From Diogma glabrata (Eukaryota > Arthropoda > Insecta > Diptera > Cylindrotomidae), in contig OY856186.1 of assembly GCA_963693315.1 (NCBI GenBank), forward strand, positions 83,521,676 through 83,585,675: a DNA stretch of 64,000 nt, given 5' to 3'. The position numbers and the translations under genes are program-made. Of the stretch, positions 39,076 through 51,732 are shown in pieces. Below the pieces are notes generated by a model. The model was not told the origin of the DNA. It did not search any database and was given only the letters and a program-made list of their open reading frames with translations. Position 1 is the first letter of the stretch. Each line of letters opens with the position of its first letter.

Positions 39076-41317
39076 TTTTGTAATATTTTCTCGAAACGCT
39101 AAATGAAGAGGTTTTTGATTAGTTTGCTGATTGTATCATCTTTTCACTAAATTATGTTAATTTATGATCTGTTATAATTTTCCGGCAACGTATTGATGTT
39201 TCGTGTTAGTTTTGTAATAAATTTCTAAACAGAGATAAAAAAAATACTTGTACTTTAACAAATAGTTTAATGTTTGATATACATCGCTGACCAAAACTAA
39301 AAACAATGTCCTCATAAAAGTGTTTTGCCGAAAACTATATCAAAATCCTTAACCCAGACCGAAGTCTTGTTATTTCAGAGCTTTGAGATTTCAGCCCCTT
39401 CATATTTTCGAATTCTCAAAGTTGAAGGATTTCAATTTTAAAAGCTCTCGTCTAATTCCAAAAATTAAAAAACTAAACCAAAAAATGTAATCCTGAGCTG
39501 CACTTCAATTTACATTTTAGTAAAACAACTTTACCTTTTATACATGAACAAGTCGTTGTGATTTGACACCAAAAAATTAATTCATGATCCAAACAACATA
39601 AGCTGACACAATTCATAAGATGATATGTTTACAGAAAATTCTACTTAAAAATATTATCACGTCTGCTGTTACATTACTAAATAAATTCCGGTTTCATTAG
39701 TGACTAAATGCTTGTAATGAATATCCTCTGAACATGAAGAAGACATAAATTAATTTTATTTGTACAAAACGTTTTATTAAGATATTAAGATGTTTGTTCA
39801 ACGGAAGTGTTTGTAATCGTAAGTGTATACGTGTGTATTCGTACGCGAAATAACACAGATTTTTTAAATTCAGTTTTTCCAAGTTTATTATTCAAAGCTA
39901 CATCGTAACTCATTTTCAACAAATGAACATTTCTAGTAATTAGTGATAGATAACCCTTACTTATATTTATTAAAACGATATATTAAATACAAAAGTAAAT
40001 GAAATCTGATTATATTGCAAATAAAATAAAATTTTGTCTAACGCACAATCGAATTACAAAAACCACTTAAACCACTAAAATGTTTCGAACAAAACAAACC
40101 AAGTAAAATTGTGATAAAATTTAAATATTGGATTACATACTTACATATGTTTTCATGTGTTATATCTATTATATTATAGATGGAACGAGTGTGAAGGAAT
40201 CTATTATTATCGAAACCACAATTATTCTCATTCCAGTGAAATTCTTTTGTTGTGGTTTAACATGCTTGTTCGCAAGAAAAAGATTTTTATTGAAAATAAA
40301 ATTAACTTTGAAAATCAATCGTCATCACTCTATCATCGTTCTTGTTTATTCATATGAAACTCAAATCGATCAATAATGAGAATTTTATTAGAATTTCTAT
40401 TCTAATTTTGATTTCGTTAAAAAGATTTTCCAGCTTTAATATTCTTTGTGAAATCGGAGTAAGCTTTAAAAAGATATAAGAGAAAATGTAAGCGTTTGTT
40501 GTCGACGTAGTGCAAAAACTTTGTTTACGAATTTGACCTCTATCTCAAATTTGTTTACGATAATCTACTTATGATTGTAAAAACGAATTTTATCAAATTA
40601 ACAAATATTTTGTTGATTCTTAACAACCGATAGTACAGTAAAAATACGACAACAATGTTCTGCAGTAAGAATATCTTCATATACAGCTGCAAAAAATTAA
40701 ATAATTGTGGTTTTGCTTTAAAACACTTTTTAACCTGAAGATCCTTCAATTCGTTGGATAGTTTGCTAACACAAGGCTGTCCCGCCCACCTCAATTTTAA
40801 CATACCATACACCCACATCGAACACCCCCCCCCCCCCCCCCTCACAATATATATCTTAAACGATCGCTACTATATAACATTTTAAATTCTGTACGCTTAA
40901 TTATTTTTGACCATTAATTATACCTTTGTCCAACTCTAGACCTTGCAATTTGCTTGCGTATTTTCCTTTGATTTATTTTAATTCCAAAGGAACTTTGCCT
41001 CTATTCAATGTGTTATTATTTGAAGGTATTAAACAATTCTTTAAAAATCGTTGCACTGCCTTTCATCTAATTCTGTAATTGTTAATCCCAAACAAGATAT
41101 ATATTTGCGTTTGTAGACAGTTATTTTTAGATAAATAATCTTGGTCTTGTATTGTGACACTTTCTTAATCATACATAAATATTACATTATTGTACTTAAA
41201 TGTTACAGTAGTAGATTCGCTCGGTTCTGTAGATTGCTGTTTTGACTATATCTCAATTTATCTTAGTAGGTTGTGTGTCCACACTAACGAAAGTTTTCGT
41301 GAAAAACTACCAGAGTA
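39076..41317. other. Unassigned DNA with a 17-base C run
   Basis: No gene supported. A run of 17 C at 40825-40841 stands out in this AT-rich setting. Short open frames (for example at 39697, 40128 and 40555) show no recognisable domain and are probably random. Confidence 0.45.
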
Positions 41318-41345
41318 TTTTTTTTTTTTTTTTTCTTTATTCAAC

Positions 41346-41378
<33 letters not shown>
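41318..41378. repeat. Two poly(T) runs
   Basis: Seventeen T at 41318-41334 and 29 T at 41350-41378. On the minus strand they would be poly(A). They lie beyond the 3' end of the minus-strand LINE and could mark the tail of this or another retroposed copy. Confidence 0.6.
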
Positions 41379-41439
41379 CAATATTAAATAACATAGTTCC
41401 TTATTAAATAAATAAAAATAATTATTATTACTCATAATT

Positions 41440-41840
41440 ATGAGTATATTACTCATAATAATTAATATTGATTTATTTAATTTTTATATTGATTTATTTA
41501 ATTCAACTCATTTAATATATATTAATTAATTTCTTTTTTATACCGTTACGTAGACTGAGACGTCTTTTGCAACTAATGTATATGATAAAAATAAAATTTA
41601 TACAAATTGAAGTTAAAGATAAAAAATTGACTGATAGAATTAAAGAATAATAAACAATACGATCAAATTTATGAGTTATTAATTAACAATTAGAATTGAT
41701 CAATTTAATTTTTAATATTGATTTATTTAATCTATAATATTGATTTATTTAATTCAATTCATTTAACATATATATAATTACTGATACAGTTAAAGAATAT
41801 ATATACAATACGATCAAATTTATGGGTTATGCAGATATAA
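41440..41840. repeat. Duplicated AT-rich segment next to a LINE 3' end
   Basis: The phrases TATTGATTTATTTAAT, GAATTCA-like TTTAATTCAA and ACAATACGATCAAATTTATG appear twice, about 150-260 bases apart. The duplication may belong to the 3' untranslated part of the LINE that follows. Confidence 0.55.
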
Positions 41841-41970
41841 CATTTTTCTTTCACTTTAGGATAAATTATTATAATTATAACTAAGCGCATACAAACATGC
41901 TAGGTTAGAGCTTGTGATTAAGGAACATAGGTGACGCAGCGATTCAGAATTAAAAAAAAAAACGTATATA

Positions 41971-43443
41971 TTAATATTGGTAAAATTCCTTGAGTGCTAC
42001 CTTGAATTTAAATAAAGATGGTTCATTTTTAATATGTTTAGGTAATTTATTGAACTCGTTGAGTCCCTTAAAAAGAATATTATGCGAGCTCATGCTGGTT
42101 CTAAAATGGTTCACAAGAAAATGCGAACGTCTTCTGGTATCATGTTCATGTCGGTCTAAGATACGTTCCAAAACAAACGAGTTCTTTATTTTATTGTGAA
42201 CAACCTTATGAATCAAGACAACGAGTTCACATGCTATTATTTCTGGAAACGCAGAGAAATCTTTATGATTGCTAAACAAAGTGCGAGTTGAGAATCTACG
42301 AGGCAACAGTAAAATATGTTTAATAGCGCGTTTTTGTAAGACGAAAAGTTCATTAATCTTGTATTGGGAACAACCACTCCATATTGGGTTTAAGTAGGTT
42401 AAATGGGAGAGAATGTAGGAATTATAAATTAGTTTTAAAATTTTGCGCGGTATAAAATGTTTTATTCTGCTTAAAGTAAATATATAAGGCAAAATACATT
42501 TTTTGATTTTGTTGATATGTTCATCCCACTTCAATCTAAAATCAATCAAGAGTCCTAAGTATCTTGCACTATTTACAAATTCTAGTCTCACATTCTTGTA
42601 TGTGATACTAAGGAGAGGATCAGTACTATTATTTAACAATTCTGAGCTGGTATTATATAAAATTATTTTAGACTTTCTAGCATTTAAGGATAGAAGATTT
42701 ATATCAAACCAAGTCTCTATTTGCTTAATATCACTCTGCAAATGTGAAAAGATGACATCCTTCGACACATGAGCATACTTCAGTACTGCGTCATCTGCAT
42801 ACAATTGCACAGCTCCATGTAGAGGTAGGCAACACAGGTCATTAATAAACACGTTGAACAAGATTGGACCCAGAATAGAACCTTGTGGAACACCTTTGTC
42901 AACGGAAAGAAAAGAGCTTAAGGTTTGGTCAATTTGTACAGCTTGTGTTCTACCAGTCAAGTAGTCTTTAAATAATTTCAATTGTAGCTGTGTGAAACCC
43001 AAGCGTGCTAGTTTTCTTAGCAAACGTTCATGGTTAACCGTGTCGAAAGCCTTTTGAATGTCAAGGAACAGATTGGCTACAAGGTTTTTTTTGTCAAGGT
43101 TTTCAGAGATATAGTTAGTAAGTTCCATACAGGCCGCTGTGGTATTAGCATCACATGTAAAACCAAATTGATGTGCAGAAATAATTTTATTCTCAACTAA
43201 AAATACAATTAGATGACCAAGCAAAACTTTTTCAAAAATCTTTGAGATTGATGGCAAGATAGAGATAGGGCGATAGTTAGTTGGAAGTAGTTTATTACCG
43301 TCTTTATAAACTGGGGTGACTTTTGATTCTTTTAGGCAATCTGGAAACTCACCATCAGCTAATGAATTATTGATTAATTTAGAGATTACTGGCGATAATC
43401 TTGCATTAAAATGTTTCAAGAATTTCGTAGAAATACCATCCAA
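41971..43443 (-). pseudogene. CR1/L2-like LINE reverse transcriptase
   Basis: About 490 codons without a stop. Consecutive blocks: ALDGISTKFLKHF (block 1), KDGNKLLPTNYRPISILP, ISAHQFGF, LFLDIQKAFDTVNH with the first catalytic aspartate, KGVPQGSILGPILFN, and AVQLYADDAVLK with the YADD site. The C-terminal region includes YLGLLIDFRLKWDEH, LTYLNPIWSGCSQ and HNILFKGLNEFNKLP. All RT catalytic residues are present. The coding is joined to the endonuclease through a deletion and frame change near 43460-43440, so no full ORF2 protein is made. Confidence 0.85.
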
Positions 43444-44483
43444 TGCAGTAGATATTTTTGCTTTAAACGAAAAAACTTTTTTCTTTGTTTAAAAATAGAT
43501 TGTAGCTCTTCCGTTATCCACGGCTGGTTGGAAGTTACTTTATGTCTTAATGGAATTTTTTTTTTGTTTTTGGCAATTTCAACTTTAAGTTTTTGAACTA
43601 AGTCATTAAAACCTGAGGAATTATCAAGATCTACCCAGAATCCATTATTTCTATCTATGGCTTCATAGTCAAGAATCTCATAATGAGAAGGGTTTTCAAT
43701 ATTCGAAAATGATCGATTAAAATTAAAATTGAGCGCAACCAGACAATGATCACCGCAGTTTCGCCCCTGAATATCCTCAACTGAAAAGTTGAAATTCAGG
43801 CTTAAAACATCTGTAATAATATGGTCTATGATTGTAGATATAGTATTAGAGATTCTTGTTGGGAAGCTTACATCGACCTTATTGAGTATAGAGAAACCAT
43901 TAGCAGTTATCAATTCATGATAAGCCTGTATTGTACGATCATTTTCATTTAATAAATTAAGGTTGAAATCTCCAATGATGAAACAGTTTTTCATTTTTGG
44001 TATAAGTATATCAAGAAAAGTTAAAAAATTATTGTCGCTCAATTGAGTGGAACGATACATACCAATAATGTTCAAGTTTAGTTGAACAACTTTGACTATT
44101 ACCAGTTGTATAGAATTGTCAAACTTCGATTTCAATTCAGCATTGAAGTCATCACCAAAATCCAAATTAATTTGGGTTGATGATAGCTTATTACTAATAT
44201 AAACACTGACACCTCCTCCTCTACCAAGAGTACACAAATTTGACCTATTTGCATGATACACGTTATAACCCTCAATATTAAAGAACTTGTTCTCATCCTC
44301 ATACAGCCACGTTTCTGCCAAAACTACTATATGTATTGTTGCTCCAAGTGAATTTAATAAATTAACAACTTCGTCATATTTATTACGAATACTTCGCACA
44401 TTCAAGTAAGCAACATTAACGGCATTACTGTTGTTTGCGTAAAATGTTCTAGTGTGATATTCAATTGAAATTTGGTCATCCAT
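43416..44483 (-). pseudogene. CR1/L2-like LINE endonuclease
   Basis: Starts at MDDQISIEYHTR. Active-site blocks: AYLNVRSIRNKYD (N), VVLAETWLYED (E), GGGVSVYIS, CFIIGDFNLNLLNEND (D-x-N), STIIDHIITD (D-H) and NCGDHCLVALNF (the usual S-D-H written as G-D-H). The linker begins (QPWITEELQSIFKQRKKFF) and then breaks off at a short phrase TTTAAAGCAAAAATAT that reads in two frames: FRLKQKY from the endonuclease side and FKAKIST from the RT side. The missing linker suggests a deletion between two copies of that phrase. The protein would nick DNA at the insertion site. Confidence 0.85.
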
Positions 44484-45060
44484 ACTAAATAAATTTTAAT
44501 TCCGTACTCTCAGAAGACAACTAATAGACCAAAATACATAGATATTACGACAGCTGATCGATAAAATAAAAAAAAAAAATTTTCACGTTTGTTACAATCA
44601 CAAGCTCAAAAAGCAAAACGGACAATTATATGTATAGATGATAGGGATGTATATATAAATATATGTGTATATATTATACCAACAATTTAAATTTCCAGAG
44701 ATCGAAAGGTGAAAAAATGTGTTATATTATTTAACTGCTTGGCACTCCTAATTTAGATTAACTAAAGTAAATTAAAATTAGATATAAATTAAATCAAATT
44801 AAATGGTTAGTAATTATCAATAAGATAAATTAAATTTCTCACAGTTCTTCAATTTCAGTTCTTCAAAAAAATTAGATAGCGTAGCGTAGTTTGAGGTCTA
44901 TGACTATAGTTATTATTTTTCCTTATCATTTCCATCGTATGCAATACCATCTTGCACATAGATTGTTTTGTTTTTTAAAAATAAGTCGTGATCTTTTATT
45001 CTGTGATCTATATCAGCTTGTGAATTGATTATTATTGGCGGTAACTGTTTCTGTGTATTT

Positions 45061-45738
45061 TTAGAAGTAAGTCGAAGCACAGATGATGTTTTGATTTTTT
45101 AGTTTTCGACAGTAGGTATACAGGTCAGCATAATACTTCAATAGTCTATGTCCAATAAATAGTTTTTTTTGTTCATTTTCAAATTCGGGAATAACTTGCT
45201 TGACGAAAATTGGACCAATGTCTCGAACCAGTTGCATAAATCTTGTTTTAAGCATAGTTGATTTAAATTTAACAATAATTTGAACATGTTTGACCTCTTC
45301 TCCATCGTTTTGAACAGCAATAGATTTGGAATAACTTTTATCTACACTTGAGATATCATACTTTAGAAAATTGCAGATGCTGTTCATAAATTCATTGGCA
45401 CTAATATTTTTTGGTGCTCCCAGTATTACAATATCATCACTAAGATCGTTCTGCTGTAATTTGAAAACTTGCAGTTGAAGATTGAATATTTCCAGATCAT
45501 GTTTAAGTGAAATTTCACAAAGGTTTTCTACTTTGGCTTTTGTTTTCTTGTGGTCCTCAAAAAGATTGACCAATTTCACATCAAGATTATCAATTTTCTG
45601 ATTGACATTCATAACTTGCTCATTGACCGCAATTAGTGAGGTTAGAATATCTTTTAGATCTATATCTTTTTTTTTTAGAAGTTCTTTCATAGTGTCACAC
45701 GCACTGGTAGATTTACTTCTGGTGTTTGTAGGTGACAT
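45061..45738 (-). pseudogene. LINE ORF1 with coiled coil and FP25-like C-terminus
   Basis: Residues about 20-95 form a coiled coil (LKDILTSLIAVNEQVMNVNQ, DNLDVKLVNLFEDH). The central part (DDIVILGAPKN, HVQIIVKFKSTMLKTRFMQ) is RRM-like. The C-terminal stretch (LFIGHRLLKYYADLYTYCRK) resembles the end of the baculovirus-FP-type domain seen in many insect LINE ORF1 proteins, though the expected continuation (RLTSKNTQKQLPPIIINSQ) is in another frame beyond 45072. So the present stop at 45061 comes from a frame break. The protein would bind the LINE RNA. Comparison with FP-type proteins is from memory. Confidence 0.7.
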
Positions 45739-45760
45739 AATTTCCGATTACAATATCAAT

Positions 45761-46839
45761 AATTATTAAAAAGATGAAACTAAACCACAAAATTTATACA
45801 ACAGTAATTGACACGATGGTCAATTGAAATGAAATTGACACTTGAAAGTTAATTTTATACTGTATTTATTATTTATTCACATATGATAGTATATAATAAA
45901 TTAATTCAACAAATTTACCGCGTTCACAATAGTAAATATTAAAAGAAAATTAAAAAAACAAGACTAATAAAGCATACGATTTTTGGTATGATCCTACTCA
46001 GTCGCCATCTTTATTTCTCTATAAAGTTCACTAGTATCGTTAGTCTCTGTCAAAGATAGTGTGTGCTGCCATTGTAGAAATTGTTTCATAAACTCAAATC
46101 GGTATGTAAACATTTCTGGATTCCAGCTTAGGCATTTGAACGCTCCATAATGCTATCGCCTTCGGGTCTCCGAGCTCTTTTCCAAATGGGCTGGATCAAG
46201 GTGTTATATGATTTGTGCCATTTCGTCTAGGTAAGCTGTAGCTACCAGCTGTATTTTATCTGGCCAACTTCACAGAGCTCTGACTTGATCAATCTCCTTT
46301 CTCGTAATAATCGTGGACACAACAGTGCATTTATTAAAAAACACAGAAACCAACATAAAAGGCATGGACGTGGTACCGTTTAGACGAGGGAAGAGAGTAC
46401 AAACGGTAATCGCAGGAGCGAGTCTCCTCGTTGTACTGACGACTCCCATCGTACCGACGGCAAGTGGCACTCAAATACCGGCAGAAATTAGTAGTGTGCC
46501 AAATAGAGTTAATAAGAATAGAGAGCATAGAGGTCCACCTCTAGCAGTCTAAGGCCTGTCTGTCAAGCTGAACATCCCACTGAGGTAGGGCTCAGTGCAG
46601 CTGTACTAGGACATCCCTCGCGGCGAAGATGTCTACGGCGGACCCAAAAACAAAGACTTTAGAAAGGAAAGGGAAGGCCTCAATTGTCGGAGCAGAAAAG
46701 AAAACGTGAAGCGGGCCAAAAAGTTCACTATTCCGCAGGACAAGGCAGCACAGAAGTTTTGGATAGCACTCGTAAGGACAGAGAGTAGCATCCTCGCAAT
46801 CCAAGCACCAGCAGTGGTGGTCTTATTAAGGTGAGAAAG
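45761..46839. other. Unassigned, partly GC-richer DNA
   Basis: Probably includes the 5' untranslated part of the minus-strand LINE (to about 45980) and the much decayed 5' part of the next LINE (from about 46100). Frames at 46270-46800 on either strand have no recognisable domain. Confidence 0.45.
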
Positions 46840-48815
46840 GTGAATATTCTGGATGTGGATTTTCCCCAGACGATACTTAGTGTGCGAAAGCTGGAGATAA
46901 TTGAGGCAGGGCTAGTGAATCAACTAGAGATAGGATATGCTGATCACCGGACTAGATTTGGGGGTATTCCTTTCAAACCTGGCCATTAGGTTGTAGAGTG
47001 CGACGACAAGCAGATGGTAAAATAGCTCGTGTCTGTTTTAACTAAAGTAGAAGTTGGCAGCCGGGGGACGCGTTTTAGTGGAGAATTAAGAACAGAGGCT
47101 CTTTAATAGAGCACGCAGTACAGAGGCTCTGTAATAGAGCAAAACAATCCGGAAACTGTAAAGAGTATACCAGGGTGCTTAATACTTACAACAAAGAAAT
47201 CAGGAGAGTAAAGAGGAGGAACGTCAGCACATTCTCCGATAATATCTCTGCAATGGCTAGGCCTGCCTGTGGCGGTTAGGCTGCATAAAGCTTTAACACC
47301 GGAATTTGTCGAGATCAACACTTCGTTGAGAAAACCGTATAGAACCCATACAGAGGATGAGTGGCAGAGAGCTGATCTTCTTCTGGAAACACACTTTCTG
47401 GGATAAGGGATAAGCCCTTGCGCAAAAGAGGCGAATAAGAAGAAAAGTAAAAGATAAAGCTCAGAGGACTGGCTGCCTCACTGTTTACGGTGGACCGTAT
47501 TAAGTAGGTCATAGGAACTTTCTAGCCATAAAAATCACCAGAAGTGGACGAAATAGTTGCACATTTCCTGCAGATGGGGTAGAAGTAGCTATTACCGTAC
47601 ATCTTGGATATCTTCAGGAGCACTCTGACCTTTGGACATATTCCAGAACCATATATGGGCAAAAGTTATATTTATTCCTAAAGTAGGTAAGCAATGTCAG
47701 CAAGCTTAAGTCTCACAGTAACATCAGTTTAACATCTTTCATGTTTAAAACGATGTAAAACGTCATCGAAAACCACATAAATACCAATACCTAGAATAGA
47801 TCTTTGCATGTAAATTCGCGTACAGAAGGCTGATCAACAGAAACTACGCTGTTCAGGTTGTCGAAGGAATTAGTACTACTACTATACTACTATACTACTA
47901 AGAAGTTGCTGTCTGTACCTTTCTAGACAATGAAGAAGCTTTTCACATCCAGCAGTCAACAAGGTTCTAAGTGGGGAAAAGGTTGAAAGCACCACAACTG
48001 ATTAGATGTGTGAGATGCTATAAATTAGAGTTGTAGAAACGAAAGCGGTGGACTGAAAAATCTGTCTTGGGGCTATTTGCAATGTAACATCCCCTCATGT
48101 GACGTCTGGTAGTGGATGAAATTCTGATTGAATTAAGTAATCTCGGCATTAAATGTCCGTCACTCTGTGACATTATAGAGAGGAGAATAAATCTGGTAGA
48201 CCTAGCATGAAGCCCATCATGATAAAGGGCTCCTATACTAAATTTGCACAGAAGACTAAAAATTCTAAAGTATTTCTCGATAGCAAACTCCTGTGGAGAA
48301 ACCATATGAAAACAGTGGTAAGCAAAGCCGTAAGAAATGGTTTTAAAACCATGCGGGTAAAACATAGGGGTGCTACCCAGCAATTCTAAGGTGGAAGTAC
48401 ACCATGATAGTAAGAACAGTCATCACTTACGGAGCAGTTGTATGGAACAGTCGTAGAAACATGTCCTTTACCATGTAAATGAAAAAACTGTTAAGTGCAT
48501 AGCCAGGGCCATGTTAAGAGCGTAGCAAGGGAAACCATAGAGATTCACATTGCAGGTTATGGGAAATAGAATGATTATCCTGTCTAAATATCGAGAAAGT
48601 CTTTCAAAGGAGAATTTCTTGCTTGAGTATCCCAAAGACGAAACAATAACGCAGTTCAACTTCGATAGGAAATATAAACCGCAGTAGGCAAAAAAAGACA
48701 ATTGGAGCACTGCAATCCAATACGTACAATTTGAGTAACAATGTAATCAAATGGTACGCGGATGGTTTAAATACCTAGACAAAAGTGGGAGTAGAAGCAT
48801 TTAGACCAAAACCCA
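46840..48815 (+). pseudogene. Very decayed LINE (RNase H-bearing type), first part
   Basis: Scattered blocks in shifting frames: the end of an ORF1 domain (VNQLEIGYADHRTRFGGI, VVECDDKQM), then without an endonuclease the RT linker (NKEIRRVKRRNVSTFSDNI), ALTPEFVEINTSLRKPY, TEDEWQRADLLLETHF, then RT thumb phrases (VFLDSKLLWRNHMKTVVSK) and TVITYGAVVW-like coding near 48410-48450. The last block (KWYADGLNT, with GVEAFRPKP) looks like the start of an RNase H domain. Such a domain occurs in I, LOA and R1-related LINEs. Coding is interrupted at about 48815 and resumes at about 51100. Confidence 0.6.
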
Positions 48816-49083
48816 TATAATTTTAGACCATGGCGCTTTTCACTATAAAAAAAATACGATATATATTTATCCAAGGGAATTAATTTTTTAATAATACTTG
48901 AATGTACGGACCATGCGCGGACTTTATCAAGGAAAAAATCTCTAACATAACAAAACTTATCTAATATAAAAGACCATGATGGCCTAAAGCAATTCAAACA
49001 AATTTTAATGAATTTAAAAAAATTAGAACATGTAAATAGAATATAAAAATAAACTTAACTTAATTTGTTGATAGTAATTGACT

Positions 49084-49961
49084 TGAATCGGTCATTTCAA
49101 AAACCTCATAAGTCACTCAATAAGAATTTTTCAGAAATCAATTAAAACTGTTTCATACACAAACAAATGAGTTTTAAAGGACTTTTTTATGTGTAATTTA
49201 GTATTTGAGTGGTGAAAAATTAAAATAGCGAATAACCTTTACAATTTATTAATAGAAATAATGAAAAAAACCTGAAAAACAGTTCTTGACTTATGTTGTT
49301 TTAGCAAGAAATAGGGTTAGTGGTATAAAGTTTAACCAAAAAAATCGTAGTAATCATATTTTTTATTAGTAAATTTTTTATTTATTTAGAGCACTAGATA
49401 TCATTAATATATTATAATTGTTATTGTTTAGTTAAAACACACTTTTTTGATATCTTTAGTTTAGAACGATCCTTGAAAATGAAAGCTTAGCTTTCGAAAT
49501 CGATCGGTTGTAATAAACATATAGATATCAAAAAAGTGTGTTTTAACTAAACAATAACAATTATAATTATAATATTTTTTATTGCTCATTATTGAGAATT
49601 ACACTTAAAAATAATGTTATTAACATTTTACATGTATTAATTTGTCATGTTTTAATATCTTTATGGTACATAGTCATATTCTCCATCATTCTTAATTATG
49701 AGTTAATTCATATATAATAGTATAATACGTATATAATTCATATATAATTCATATATAATACGAATCCTCGAAAAGAGGACGAGTGTCAAGGGTCCGTACC
49801 TGCGGTTCCTTTCGTCCTACGCAGGAATGCAGGAATGCTATCGCTATCGACTTACGTGGTTTTTACCCAGAATACGCATCTCCCTTAAAGGAACCATTTT
49901 ATGCAAAAAAAGCATGTTGGTGAAAAATGTGACTTAAGAGGTTTTTGAAATGACCGATTCA
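49084..49961. repeat. Inverted repeat pair, 33-bp arms
   Basis: TGAATCGGTCATTTCAAAAA and its continuation at 49084-49116 is mirrored at 49929-49961 with very few differences. It could be the TIRs of an 880-bp element. No duplication was identified. Confidence 0.6.
49411..49567. repeat. Perfect palindrome with 45-bp arms around a structured centre
   Basis: ATTATAATTGTTATTGTTTA and the rest of 49411-49455 reappear reversed at 49523-49567. The 67-base centre contains CGATCC, TTGAAAAT, the hairpin GAAAGCTTAGCTTTC, GAAAT and CGATCGG in that order. Confidence 0.85.
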
Positions 49962-50999
49962 CTTCATGTTTTGATGCCCTGATTATAATTCATTTTTCCA
50001 CCTTTCGCATTACTTTATTTGCAGTATGAACACCATCAGCGATTTCCTGCAGTGAGTTATTTGTTCATAAAAACACTAGTATATGATGCGTTATACGTTA
50101 ATCGTGATGATTTTCTCCTATAACAAAATATGCTTCTTCTTATCATTTATCAACGAGCACGATTGACAAAATAATTAAATATGCAGTAACGTAATAAAGA
50201 AACACCAATTTTGCCACGCTTTTCTTACATCATTATCTTTTTATTTTTATTCATTCAATTCTTTTTTATTTTTAGTCATTCCTACCAAACATAAGAGACA
50301 CAAAACCTTATCAAAATTATTTTTATTTTAACACAATAAAATATCGTAACATACAAATCAACTTAAAACTATTTAAAATTTTTGGAAAACACAGTTTAAA
50401 ATTTAAGTTAAATAATTTTATTGGTTACGAATAATATATAATTTTTTTTCTTCTATTTTAAATTTAATTTTATATTATAAAAAAACCGAGCACAAGATTT
50501 CTATTGAAATCAATATTACAACTCGATACAAACAATTTTAATTTACGTCTGTTATTTTTAAGTTCTAATCACCACTAAATTTGAAAAAATCTTTTCTATT
50601 TATAATTTTTAAATACTCTAAACAACAGAGAAGGAAGAGTTGATTGTATATGTTCTTAACTCGTCGTGCGTATTGTTGTAACCAATAAATTTATAATTTA
50701 TAACGAAACCGATTTTGTTTAATTTATTTATAATCAATCACATATTACCATCTCTTTGTTTCGTTTTAATTTAAGCGAACTGAAAGAAAACCAAAAAAAT
50801 TAGAAAGGTTTGTAAAGAGAATGACAAGAGAATAACAAAAACTATTATAACCTTGATATTTTACAGGGAGTCCGATGAATAGGTATACTGATTTATTGTT
50901 AATAAAAAATGTTAATGAAAAATGTATTGATGTCGCATCATATATGAAAAATGGAAAAGTGTGGATTGATTAGGAAATTAGTATTTACTGCTAGTGCAG

Positions 51000-51725
51000 C
51001 TAGGGCTGTTAACTTCAAAGAACCAATTTCCTGCCAACCCACCTATACAGAACCTAAATTTGTTCTGGAGCTGATTGTAGATTTGTACAAACGATACCTG
51101 TTAGATATCACGTAATTTGGCGGGCATAACATATGTGCTATTGGAAAGTGTGCAGACAGTTTAGAAAGAAAATATAAGAATAAGAGAATTAACATTTTGT
51201 CGGACAGCCAAGCAGCAGTTAATGCGTTAAGCTCCTAGACCATCACATCCAAAACTATTAAAGACTGTGCAACCAAGCTAAACAAACTTAGAAATAGTAA
51301 CAAGTTACAGATTACTGGAAACCTGGTCATGCGGGTATCGCTGCTAATGAAGAAGCCGACAAATTAGCCAGGCGAGGTACTTTAACATCTTTGGTCGACC
51401 GGAGCTCTTATGTGGATTAAGATCAAAAGCCATCCACGAAAGAATGAGAAGATCAAAAGAATTTAATGTGCTCTAAGTTGAATAGGAACAGCCTGAGATT
51501 ACTGACACGGATACTTTCAGGACAGTTTAAACTAAGAAAACACCTTAAGAATATTGGGGTGGAGCCGATAGATGAATGTTGATTCTGTTTATTGGAAAAA
51601 AAGACACCAGACAATCTTCTCAAAGATTTTGGAGTCTTGATCTACATGAGTAGGATGGACATGATCTGCATAAGCTTAACCCTCTTAATATCCTGAAATT
51701 CCTAAGTTTCAAGTTATAGAAGTTT
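51000..51725 (+). pseudogene. Very decayed LINE, RNase H part
   Basis: Reads AIGKCADSLERKYK, INILSDSQAAVNALSS (the S-D-S-Q-A aspartate of RNase H), TSKTIKDCATKLNKL, then in another frame WKPGHAGIAANEEADKLAR, the last catalytic block (H-x-G, E-A-D). Further C-terminal coding (LNRNSLRLLTRILSGQFKL) follows. Stops and shifts are frequent. It continues the LINE broken at 48815. Confidence 0.65.
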
Positions 51726-51732
51726 CAAATAT

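Larger units (their letters stand above)
41850..45760 (-). mobile_element. CR1/L2-like LINE with two protein regions
   Basis: ORF1 at 45738, endonuclease at 44483 and reverse transcriptase at 43443 follow each other on the minus strand, with a 3' A-rich stretch near 41960. Each protein region is still mostly open, so the copy is not very old, but ORF1 has a frame break near 45072 and ORF2 has lost the endonuclease-RT linker near 43460. Both outer ends are approximate. Confidence 0.8.
48816..51000. mobile_element. Non-coding insertion with inverted repeats inside the decayed LINE
   Basis: The RNase H coding of the LINE breaks off near 48815 and continues past 51000. The DNA between is AT-rich and contains an inverted pair of 33 bases (49084-49116 and 49929-49961) and a perfect 45-base palindrome. 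It is presumably one or more transposons that entered the LINE. Outer ends are not defined; nothing in it codes. Confidence 0.5.

Noticed and set aside
46313..46804. Several frames of 60-80 codons on both strands
   Set aside because: No domain and mutual overlap; more likely the eroded 5' part of a LINE.
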